In this document: positions 37,946 to 50,100 of the stretch, piece by piece
How positions within the stretch are numbered: position 1 is the first letter of the stretch
Layout: every line of letters starts with the position of its first letter
NCBI GenBank assembly: GCA_964247055.1
Contig: OZ176055.1
Span: forward strand, 9,300,001 to 9,364,000
Length of the DNA stretch: 64,000 nucleotides
Origin: Paragordius varius
Lineage: Eukaryota; Nematomorpha
Direction of reading: 5' to 3'
Notes under the pieces: model-generated
Seen by the model: the letters and a program-made list of their open reading frames with translations, nothing else
The model's database searches: none
What the model was told of the DNA's origin: nothing
Made by a program: the position numbers and the translations under genes

Positions 37946-38745
37946 TAAATATCAAAACAAGATATAAAAATATCTTAAAATTATTATTAGCATACTGAAA
38001 AGTATTTTTTGACAGCACAATCAATTATTGAATTTTTTTATTATTTTACTTCAGAATTTCGCAATTATTGAATGAACTAGTTTTATGAAATTTTTTATAT
38101 AAAACCCATTTACACTGCTAATTTAACGTCAAACATTTCATATTCAATCATTTATGTCGACCCTTAACTTTCAAACTCATTTCTAAAGGTAATATGGGTG
38201 TTTCTGAGCCGAATAGTTGAGATTTGAGGTTAATATATCCTTAGTCTATATAGTTTTATCATTTTTTATTCTCCTTACGCAAATGTGATAATTTCTATTT
38301 TTTGAATGACCTGTTTTAAATAAAACTTCCATTTAAACACTATTCATCAAAAGAAATTTTATATAAAATATTTAGATTTTATTTTTATTTAAAAAATGTA
38401 GGATCACAAGGCAGAAAGATGAATCCTACCAAAAACAATTAATAATTTTAATTAAGTTAACTTATAAGTACCCAAACTACTTATAGAGTGATATTAGATT
38501 TTAAGGCCATTTGACATGTTAAGAGATTGAATTGGAAATATTTAGGGTTAAATTTGGTTGTAAATTGGTTTTTCATAAAAAATTTAAATTACATAAGACT
38601 AGGTCATTTAATCGCAATATTGGAGTAAAATAATGCAATAAATAATTGTGCTGTCAAAAAATAATACCCCTTTTGATATACTCATAGTGATTAAGAGTAA
38701 TTTATATTTTGTTATGATATTTATCATCAAAAATAAAACCGATTT
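37925..38745. mobile_element. Long inverted-repeat element, about 0.8 kb
   Basis: Arms of about 100 bp: GGTTTTATTTTCAATTATTA ... GTATTTTTTGACAGCACAAT at the left, and ATTGTGCTGTCAAAAAATAA ... CAAAAATAAAACCGA at the right. The interior is AT-rich with no coding seen. Confidence 0.7.
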
Positions 38746-38879
38746 TATTGATTAAGAAAATGTTGTTTAGACATCAGGATAAGTTTTTCCTGTTTATAAT
38801 TACGTATACAGATTATAAAATCCTTAAATCCAATAAAGATTTTGCCAGTCTAAAAACATCATGAAAAATTAATAGAAGA

Positions 38880-39660
38880 CAATTTAGCAGTCCTCAAAAT
38901 AAGAGGCGAAACCATCAATAACTTGCGTTGACGACACAACCATTCTTACCCAAACAAAAGAGAACTTATTGCGAATTCTAAAAACAATAGAACACGAAAG
39001 CATCAAGTGGGTGCTGAAAATTAACCCCAAGAAAACGTTATAGATGACAAATACAGCCAATTTATCACTATAGCTGGGGGGGATAAATACTTGCTCAGAA
39101 CATAACTTTAAATGACACCTACCTCTACAACCGACATTACCTGGATAGTTGCAATGATAAAAATGCAACAATCAAACTCTCAAATCCATTCTTAAAAACA
39201 AAAAATTTCCCAGTTCCATTATAAAGCGTATAATAGAATCTATAATTCCAGTAATGCACTATAACTGTGAGTCCTGGACCCTCACAAAAACTGATTGCAA
39301 TAAAATAAAGCATTTGAGTTATAGATTTATAGGTATATGATCGGTATAATGGGTACAAGATAACAAATGATAAAATACCAAATATATTAAACCCAAACAT
39401 ATTCTACTTCAAAAAAATCATACCTTGCAAAACACACATTTTTCGGACATGTGATTAGAACCGATGATTTAGATAAAGCGACCATGTTAGGCCCAGTTGA
39501 GGGGGTAGGAAACGTGGAAGACCCAACTACGAAATTTAGATCAGATTAAAAAAAATTAAAGCACACTCAATCCATGAATTTGCACAGATATCTTACAACA
39601 GAATGCTACGCTCCAAGTTGTATCTAAGCTAAGGGATATTCATAATTATAAACACAAAAA
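38880..39660 (+). mobile_element. LINE reverse-transcriptase 3' part, decayed
   Basis: IRGETINNLRY-DDTT (the catalytic YADD box region, disrupted), EHESIKWVLKINPKKT, ESWTLTKTD, FFGHVIRTDDLDKATMLG and a PTTKFRSDLKKIK-like end follow in order across shifting frames. This is the usual order in LINEs with an APE-type endonuclease. It lies between the fold-back element and ICMT. Confidence 0.8.
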
Positions 39661-39867
39661 TATAACTTTTAGCTCAACAATGTGATAAGACAGAATTATC
39701 TAAAAATATATGAGTACGCAAACAATTTTTTATTCAAGAAGCTTTTTGCTACTTAAAACATATATATAATTACAAACATATGTAAGATAATTTATTAAGT
39801 ATATGTATGTATATATATATATATATATATAGACATCTAGTTATTATCACAAAAAATAATCATTTTT

Positions 39868-41062
39868 TTATTTTGTCACATAAAAACCATGAATAAAAGG
39901 TAGACCAGTAGAAACATTTTGTTGATATTTGATATATTCATTGCCAAAATGTTGCACCAATGAGCGTTCTTCCTCATATATTCTCGTTTTAAAAAATCTC
40001 CAAGCCACAATAATGTAACATAAGCAGCATATTGGATTCATCAAAATAATCTAAAAAACCACCATTAATGATTTTATGAAGAAAACATAAAATATAATAT
40101 TTCGGCTATTTAAAACAACTTAATTACAGACAGTATGTTAACTCTAGAAGATTTTACATAAAATTTTCTGTCAAATCATGATTATTTTCAAAATAAATTA
40201 ATTTTAATTTCTATCATTAAAACGTTACATAAAAATTAGAGGAATATCGATGAGATTTTTTTCCAATTTTACATTTTTTAAAAAAAAAATATTTTTGTAT
40301 AATGGGCTAAAATGTGGGTAAAAAGCATAGTTTTTAATTAAAAATTGGTTTGGGGCAGAAAATAGCACAAAAGTAAGTAATTAATATTTAATTAATACCT
40401 GAGTACCAGCACACCATATAAACCAACCCAAATAAGATGGATGTCTCATATATCCATAAATACCATTTGTAACCAATTTTTGATTTTGTGATATGGAAAA
40501 TTGAATGAGATGATTAAAATTGATTCCAGCCGTTAAAATACCAAATTTACGGATCAATTCTCCAATCAAACACAAAATTACACCTGTAAAACAAATGACC
40601 TGACTGTACTTTTCTAAGATAAAAGATTAAAAAAAAATAAAAAACTGAAATAAAGAGACTCCAAAAAGTATTCGCACCAACTCATTATGGCAGCTAAACT
40701 ATATGCAGTACTGTGATTTATGAGAAATGATTCATAAGTGACCGATTTATTGTGAACGATGGAAATAGACACATATTCGGTAAAATGAAAGTATGTTAAA
40801 GCAACCATGTATATACCAAAATTTTGGTATGGAACATGTTTGTTGTAGCATAATATAAATCCCAAAGCAAAAAATATTCCTAAATTAAATGCTCTTATGA
40901 TAATCTATATAAAATTAAATGTACTTTTTGGTCCTTGTAAAATAGGGCTAAGTTAATACATATAATCGCAGAGACTGATAAGGTTAAATTATGGTAAAAA
41001 TGGGCTAATAATATAAAAATTAAGCCACTGCTAAATGCAATTATACTCGTTTGAAGCATCAT
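39868..41062 (-). CDS. ICMT: Protein-S-isoprenylcysteine O-methyltransferase
   Basis: ER integral membrane enzyme that uses SAM to methyl-esterify the C-terminal prenylcysteine of CAAX proteins such as Ras. Exons (minus): 41062-40925, 40904-40646, 40613-40399, 40050-39868 (TAA); about 264 residues against 284 in human. Introns are 20, 32 and 348 nt. Motifs in order: IIIRAFNLGIFFALG, FHFTEYVSI, FLINHSTAYSLAA, the cofactor-binding region with LVTNGIYGYMRHPSYLGW, then EEERSLVQHFGNEY and TGLPFIHG. Several hydrophobic helices are visible. The start is placed at the first in-frame ATG; an AG just upstream leaves room for a spliced 5' exon. The 20-nt intron (40905-40924) is needed to restore the conserved IIIRAF segment; alternative AGs at 31 and 45 nt break the frame. 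Transcribed head to head with RAF. Confidence 0.93.
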
Positions 41063-41377
41063 ATGGTTTAAAAAATCATATGAGAATATTTTCTGAAAAT
41101 TTAATCGGCCTTTTTTTAAAAATTTGTTATTTATCACATTTTAACAAAGCAGATATATTGATTATAAATCATTTCCATAAATCCATTGATTTTCACAATG
41201 CCATTCTTATCGTGATCCAGGTTTTTTATCAATCTTATTTGTTTATAAAATATATTTGTCTAATTTTTTGATTTTATAAAGAGTTTTTACTATATTTATG
41301 TAGCATTCTTAAAGTTTAGCTTCCTTGTATTTATTACGATACCGGATCAATCTATCACACAACCATTCAAATAAATC
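41063..41377. promoter_or_regulatory. Intergenic region between divergent ICMT and RAF, probable shared promoter
   Basis: Only 315 bp separate the ICMT start codon (minus) from the RAF start codon (plus). No repeat element is recognisable here, unlike most other non-coding DNA in the window. No specific promoter motif is claimed. 5' exons of either gene could also lie here. Confidence 0.5.
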
Positions 41378-43015
41378 ATGGAAAATCCCAATAAAGATTA
41401 TCATAGCAAAGATCAAAAACATTTATTTATAACCGTTTTTTTACCAAACAATCAAAAAACTGTATTACTTTTTAAACCGGGAAACACTTTGCGTGAAGCG
41501 CTTAAAAAACCGCTGGCTTTAAGAAATCTTACGCCTGAAAAATGTCTTGTATTCGATTCTTCCAAGTTTTTATCTTTGTTTTACATTTTTTAGTCAAGCA
41601 CTTTCATGGGACGATGACGTTAATTTATTCAAACATCGAGAATTAACGGTAAAAATTTTGGAAGAATTAAAAATATCAGCTCCCATAACACATAATTTGG
41701 TATGCCTAATTTTTGATTTGATATTTGGTTACCTTTAATATTAAAAATTAATTAATCCTGAAGAATAAAAACACACTAACATAGGATATATACAGATATC
41801 TTTATACAAATTTCCATATTTTTTTGAACTTTTACAATCATAAATTTAATTAGCCTTTAATTAAATCCAAATTAATTAACCTAATCAGTTTAGATTTTAA
41901 TCATTTTATTAATACGCTTATAAAAATTAAAGTTGTTGCATTTTTGCTAACTTTGCGTTTTAAAATATATTTTTGCAAGAGCTATTTGGTAATTTACGGC
42001 GAAACTTTGACAAAAGGATTTTTTTAATAATGCATACCTTTACAAATTTATTTTTAAAACCAATGATACAAATGACATATATAACATATTATTTAACCCC
42101 ACTTAAAATTTTTTTTATTCAATCATTATAAAAAGTAGTTTTTATTTTTACTGTATAATAGGCACGTAAAACATTTTTTACCATCTCGTTCTGCGAAGTG
42201 TGCCATAAAATGTTGTTCCATGGATTCAGATGCCTGACGTGTGGATTTAAATTCCATCAAAAGTGTGGGATCTCTATTCCTCCCTTTTGTGAACCCATTT
42301 ACTTTGATGTTGAATTTTACAAAAGGTTTTAAACTTATTACTGAAATCAAGAGGTGGGTGTCCAACACAGATGCTAATTTTAGTTTTTCATTTATTTTCA
42401 AGCTCAAGATTATATATCTTCTAAATAATCGTAAATTTTTGACTGAAATCTAATTGCTTATTTGTAACATTTTTAAAAGCACTTTTGCGTATTGAACAAA
42501 GCGTGTTGAATACCCCTGATTTAAATACAGAATGTACATTTTAACGGTTGCTTATTTCACAAAACTATAGGTGGGCAATTTGCAACACAGTAGTGTATGG
42601 AAAAAAACAAAAAATGTTGAATAAACCATTATTTCCTTTCTTTTTTCCCTACACTACTGTGTTGCGAATTGCCAAAATATAGTGCGAAATAAGCAACTAT
42701 TAAAATGCATGATATACCATTTAAAGTCCAAATTCACCCTTGAACAATTCAAATTTACCCTAAAATAAATGTTAATTGCAATTAAAAATTACTTTTTTTT
42801 ATGTATTTAAAAATCAAATTTTGTTTAAAATTAAAATTATAACTATGCCATAAGAATATATTTCATATTAATGATGAGTTATATTAGCTGCCCGAAAACA
42901 TATAATTTATTTTTAGGGTGAATTTAAATTGTTCAAAAGTGAATTATGAATTGTTCAAAGGTGAATTTGAATTGTTCAAAGGTGAATTCGAATTGTTCAA
43001 GGGTTAATTTGAATG

Positions 43016-43049
<34 letters not shown>

Positions 43050-43305
43050 CCGTAACTAGTGACCACACAAAATATTTTTTTTATCAAAAGCATAATAAAT
43101 TATAGCGACGACAAAACGTAACAATTAAAAGTTTATAATATTACTCTTTTGAATCCTTTCTTTTCCATTCATATGACAGGAATGATTTGTAAAATATATT
43201 AATTGGATAATTTACCAACTTGACAATCTACTATTTCATGTTTTTTTGAAACCTAAATTATGGTTTAGTTTTTAAATTTTACACTGTCTTCATAATTTCA
43301 ATTTT

Positions 43306-43356
<51 letters not shown>

Positions 43357-44083
43357 CACTTGTATATGAGGAATTAAATTTAAATTTTTTACTTATGATT
43401 TTTAATCCTTGAAATGATTTTAATATATTTAACTGATTGGATTTTTTATCTCTCAAAACATATTAAATGAATCAGAAAATTTTAATTTTGCTCCATTAAT
43501 TATAAAGCGCATTCAAATATTACTGTTTGACTACTGGATTTTTAAGCACATTTAAAAACCTAACATTTTTTCCTATCATATTTTAACAGATTATAAGGAC
43601 AAAACGTAAAAATATAAAGACAAATATTATTTTCTAGAAAACAACCATACTTTAAAATCTTGATTTATATAACTCATTGTTTTAAATGGCAAAGAGAGAT
43701 ATATATTACTAACACAATCAATTCTATATTTTACAATTGTGTAACTAAATAGCTTATATGCGAAAAAATAGCGTTTTGTTTTTTAGATAAAATAATTTGT
43801 CTTTATACATTTTACTCTTTTTTTCTTCTTATGATATATTTTTACAGATTTTTGTTAAAGCATTCCGACCTTATTACACACCATCCACTCTTTAATCAAT
43901 TGTTTAAGGCTACACCACCCTATTTAATCCCTCCAGCAGAAAATAATGAAACTATGCTTTCATCGGCTCTCATACTAGACGGATTGATAAGTTTTTTTTA
44001 GCATTATATTTATTTGAAAAAATAAATAAATTAGAAAGTAATATATATATATATATATACTGTTTTAAATTAGATTTTAAAAG

Positions 44084-44126
<43 letters not shown>

Positions 44127-47100
44127 TATAAAGTCTTAAATTAAATTCACCCTTAAACAATTCAAATTTACCCTTATGTGTTTTTTTAAAATTAATATTA
44201 CCTCTATATTTTGTTTTATTTTAAACAATGAAATTTTGTTTATAATTAATATAAATAATAAACTATGCCATAAGAATATATTTTATATTATTAATGATGA
44301 GTTATATTAACCCGAAAATACATAATTTATTTTTAGAGTTTTGAAATTTGAATTGTTCAAGGGTGAATTTAAATTTGGAGGGTGAATTTAACTGTAAATG
44401 TTATAACATATAAAGTCTTAAATTAAATTATCATACATTTATATTCTTAATATAGCGTAAAAATTAAAATTAAAAAAACAATACAGGAAAGCCTAAAGGC
44501 TAATATTTTTTTTAAAAAAAAATTTTTTTTTAAACCTAGACTCACTAATAAATTATTTTTTAGTTGCGAAATAGAAATATAAATGGTTATAATATATTAT
44601 ATAATTCTATTTATATGAGTTATTTTGAAAAATTGAATAATAAATATGGTTTATAAAAAATATCAATTTTTTAAATTTATTGTCTAAAAATTTTTTTTTA
44701 AGCACAAATTATAAACTAGAATAATACTAATAATTTATTTTTATAAAGTTAATTAAATCCTTTTAATTTTATAATTATTTGTTTTTATTTGCGATAATTA
44801 TAATTGTTGAAATGATACATATAAAATTGGGGGTATCCTTTAACCCCATGTAATTTCTAATTATATAAACTGAAAATTTAAAAGTCTAAAAATTGCATGA
44901 TTTTACTCAAAAAAATGATAATTTTTCACTTTTAAATTATTAACATTTATTATGACAAAGGTTATGAATTTAAACTTTTTGACTTATATATTTGCTATAT
45001 ACTAATTCCGTTTTATTTTTTGTCATAAAAAAATGAATGATATACAGAAAATAAAGCTCAAAATTTTGTAAACGAAAACATAAATGGTATTTTGGCGACT
45101 ACTCACTTGCCGAAAATGACTTTAGAAGGTATATTGAATTTTAAAACCATTATTTTTACAATTTAACCGATATTTGTAGTTAATGTACTTTGCAAAAACT
45201 AGTTTTTACTTAGTATCGAGATTGTAAGATATATCTTTTCAAGAGTGTCCTTGGACACTTTAAGTTGGTCCTTAAAATTTTTAAGATTTAATTCAACCAT
45301 ATTTTAGTGCATTTAGTATATTATTTTTGAACTTGATTTTCTATATTATATATTTATTCATTTAAAAATAAATTTTTTTATTGAAAAACCACTTTTTTGT
45401 TTCAAACTAATTTTTTATCCAAATCAATAAAATTATTATCTTTAAAATGTTTTCAATGAAAAAAATAATAAACCAGATAACTACTTTTATATTTTTTAAT
45501 CTCGTGTTAAGATCTTCTAAATATCCAAAATAATGTTATGAAATTAATAATATACGGTTTCTTTTAAAAGTTGATATGATTTAAAATCTATGTTAAATAA
45601 TAGAAAATGGGTTAAAATCGATAAAATAGATGAATTATTTACAATTTGATTGATATAAGTTCAAAACAAAAAAGTCAAAGGACCAACAGCGTTTAAGGAC
45701 ACTCTTGAAGTGCAAATGGTATAATTATACTCTTTACTTCGGTTTGTTTTATACGCATGATTAATATATTGTTATTAAAGCTATATATATATTGGATCAA
45801 GAATATGTTCCTAAAGGTTTCCAAAATATATTCATAAACTCTGGATATTGTGTTCAAAAATTTTTTTTACATTGTTAGCCAATATTTATTATTAGCTAAA
45901 ATTTGCGATAAAAAACAAGTGAAATAGCAATATATATATTTGAAATTATGACTAAAAGAAGACCTTCTAAATGACGGGACTTATGTCATTTTTAGTATTT
46001 TTCAATTGACTTGTTTTTTTGGCCTATATATTTTTTTTTCTATATTACTTGCTATAAAATAATTTAACTTTTCTGTTAAAAAACACATATTACATCTTTT
46101 TAACGTTTTTTAACATAGAATTAATATAAAATCTGAAATATGAAAAAAATTCCCCAAAAATACCTTCGGGGAATCCATGTTAAATATTTCATTTTTTTAA
46201 TTTTCTTTACTTTAATTTTTCTTTATGTTTTTAGGTTCCCAACGAGAAAGATCCACCTCAGCACCTAATATGGCTGTGAATGGAATTGCCAATATCTTTG
46301 ATTTTGATCATCAACCAACTTTTTCAGCCAAAAAAATTAATAACGTTAAAAATGATGTATATATATATATATATGCCATTCTTAATTTTTTTAAAAGTTT
46401 TATAATGGTAAACGCTATTATAAATAAAAAGTTTTATATTTGTGAAAACTTTTTTTTCATAAACATATATTTTAGTTACACAATTATCCATACATGTTTG
46501 ATTTTTCGAGCTATGCAACAAATCAATACATACCGTTTAGCGAATTCCTTCGGAAATCTAGTAAAAAAAATTTATATATGAGTAATTAAAAATTAAAATT
46601 TTGGATATTTTTATTGTATATTTTTAATAAATTCATATATATAATATATTACAGGATTATTTGGATATATTTAAATATCAACATATTAATTAAAGTTTAT
46701 TATCTTTAAAATACTTTGTTTTGGGATAATTTTATTACACTGTTTTTTAATTTTCCCAAATTTAAATACTTTTTCATAATTAAAATATATTTTTTTAATT
46801 AATTTAATTTAGGAGGGCCAACCATCGATACGAACACCCCTGAAAACGAAAATTATCCTGAAACTTTAGATCCTAACCATCATCCAGTAAACATTAATTT
46901 ATATATATATTATTTTAAAATTTTCCAACTTTTTTTTTGAATGTGTTATGTTGTATTCAGCGTTATATTTTATCAGTTTAAATTTTTTAAAATAAATATT
47001 GTTTTTAGATTAAATGAAAAAAAATGCATAAATGATAATTTTTCCACAAAAATAGTAAAATTCAAACCTTTAATTAATTTTTTTCTATTTTTTATTAACA

Positions 47101-50100
47101 TTTTCTTAGCATCAAAAAAAAGTAAAAAATAAAATTATAAACTGACAAAACGTAAAACATAAAAGATTTATTTTCCTGAAAAGACAACCATATTTTTTTG
47201 CTAATTATCCTATCGTTTTGATTGAAATGAGGAACAGAGATAATTGATAACATACTAAATAATGTAACTTTTATAAAATTAATAGCTAAATAAAAAAAAT
47301 CATGAATCAAAAAATATTGCATTCCCTATAAAAAATAATATACCATTTACAGTTCAAATTCACCCTTGAACAATTCAAATTCATTCACCCTAAAAATAAA
47401 TTATGTGTTCGAGCTAATATTCATTATAAATATGAAATATATCTTTATGGTATAGAATATTATTTGTTCAAAATTATATTAATTTAAAACAAAATTTTTA
47501 TCTTTTAAAGATATATGGAAAACATATATTTTATTTAAGGGTCAATTTGAATTGTTCAAAGGTGAATTTGAATCATAAATGGTATAGATTAATTTATATA
47601 CTTTCTATTTTTGATTGTAAATCATACATAATGCATTTTTTTATTTTTTTCAACAGACGATGGCACGACTACATCAAAATGATAATTTATCCGTTAGACC
47701 GCGGGCCAAATCTGCCGATAACTCCAATGCTGTATATTTTTATTTTTTATTAATTGATAATTTAGTAAAAAATATTTATATGCACTAAAAATTAATATAT
47801 ATGTCATTTAAAACTGGTTAAATGGGTATTTTCTTTGCTTTTCGTGTTTAAATTTATTAAACAATAAAATATAGTCCTAATAAATTGTTAAAACAAATCG
47901 ATAAAGAATGAAAGAAAGTTTGATTAAAGCATAAGCAAATTATAATTTTTAATTGATAATAATTATCTGATAAAAATAAAATATCCGGCTAACAAAAAAA
48001 TTGGTTAATAGAGATTTAGTTGTAAGTTTAAATTAAATTTAAATCTAGTAAAACTAAAATATATTGTTAGTAATATCTTTTTTAGTTAGTTTTTTAGTGA
48101 TTAGTTTATATATTAGATTGATTTGTTAGTTTGTTCGCATCGAGTTTTATAAATTATCATAACTTCTTTATACACCAAAATATATCCCAATTCTGATTAA
48201 TACATAAATTAAACCCAAATTTTTGCCTAATATAATGTTTAAAAGAACAAAATAATGGTTAGTGTATGAGCAAATTCGTGAGTTTTTTTCGCTTTTTCTT
48301 GCTTGAATTGAATATTTTTTTTTGTTATTTCACCAATATTTGACTCAATTTCGAATACACCAAAAACTTAAAAAATCAATTTGGGTAATGTTCAAGCCAA
48401 CTTTTTAAGTTTTTTTTAAGATATCTAAAATTTTCCAAAATTATTTTTCCAAACTTAACCAATATTCATTTAATTTTATACATAAGTGATTTTAATATTC
48501 TTTTTTTCAGACACTTATACGAAACATTGTTCCAACGCAGCAACCCCTAACCCCAGTCATTATAAAAAATAGTAGTGGTGGGAATAATAATGCCAACAAT
48601 AAAACCGATTTAAATGACAATATTGATAACATCCGAGAATCCGGTTTTATTGAATGGGAAATTAACCCGAATGATCTTATGATTGGCCCTAAAATTGGAA
48701 CCGGTTCCTTCGGTACTGTATATCGTGGTAAATGGCATGGTATGTGATTTAAAAAATTTGCGCAGTTTTTTTTAAATTAAACTTTTTAATTTCAGAGGTT
48801 AATTTATCAAAGAATACATAGAAATTTTTTTAAAAAAATGTGAATTTTTTTTAAAAAACACTTGTTATCAATATTTTAAGTGTTAATTGGGTATTTTCCT
48901 TCAAAATGTATGGCAAAGCATACATAGTACTTGATAGATGTGTGACACAAAACAACATTACATGTATTATTTTCTTTGGTGGCAACATCTAAAAACTATT
49001 ATTAAAAATTTATATGATGGTTGAATGAAAACAAAATGTATATACCACTTACAGTTCAAATTCACCACCCTTGAACAATTCAAATTCACTCTAAAAAATT
49101 ATGTGTTTTCAAACTAATATAACTCATTATTAATATGAAATATATCTTTATGACATAGTTTATTATTTTTCAGTATTATTTTAATTTCAAAACAAAATTT
49201 TTATTTTTTGATAATACATATAAAAATATAGGTAATTTTTAATCTTAAAAGCATATATTTGAGGTTAATTTGAATTGCTTAAGGGTAAAATTGTTTAAAA
49301 GTTTTGAATTGTAAGTGGCATATTAAATTTAATTTCTATATTCTAAATAAGTTTTCATATGAAAAATTTACTAACTTATTTTATTATTAAGGCAAAACTA
49401 AAGGTGATGTAACATTCTTAATAATTATTATAATATAGGACCGGTAGCTATCAAGCAATTAAATATAAGTTATCCCTCCTTTGATCGTATCAATGCATTC
49501 AAAAATGAAGTAGCCGTCCTTCGGTAATTTATTACTTATATTCATTTTTATGTTTGAGTTAAGCCTTATTATTGACAAATTAGCGTTTGTCCCATGATTT
49601 TTAAAATGAAAAAATGTTAAAGATTTTAACCTGTTTATATAAATTATTGGATTTTTTTGTAAAAAGGTTAATTTTTATGTCCTTGGTTATTTAAGTTTTA
49701 TTCTTAAACTAATCGATTAAGTATAAAGTTGTCTTTTAATTTACAGGCAATTGAACTTTATAAAATTTAAATAAAATATTTTATTTTAAATCATAACTAT
49801 TATCATTTGTATGCATAAGATGTCAAAAAAAATATAAAAATTATCCCACAACACTCGATTACAGCGTAAATGAAAACTGTTATTTGGTTTAATATAAACG
49901 TGTAAATATGATTTTTACTGGGAGAAAAAAACTGTTTCGTTACTTTTTATTATGCCTAATAAAAGGAATTTCAATATATTTTTGTTTTCCATATTTTTTT
50001 TATCTTTTAATAGCAAAACGCGACATGTTAACATTTTGCTGTTTATGGGTTGTGTAGTTGATCCCTTGTATTCCAATTCCCTGGCTATAGTAACACAATG

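Noticed and set aside
38884-39400. Minus-strand open frames as membrane proteins
   Set aside because: They are shadows of the plus-strand LINE relic, which shows the expected order of reverse-transcriptase motifs.
40884-40924. Alternative ICMT introns of 31 or 45 nt ending at later AGs
   Set aside because: The 31-nt option gives an immediate stop, and the 45-nt option shifts out of the ICMT frame. Both lose the conserved IIIRAF residues.
46225-46581. One continuous open frame across RAF exons 6 and 7
   Set aside because: Reading through gives (TA)n-derived YIYIY. Two exons (46235-46356 and 46476-46560) with a GT-AG intron between them are needed to keep phase with the exon at 46813.
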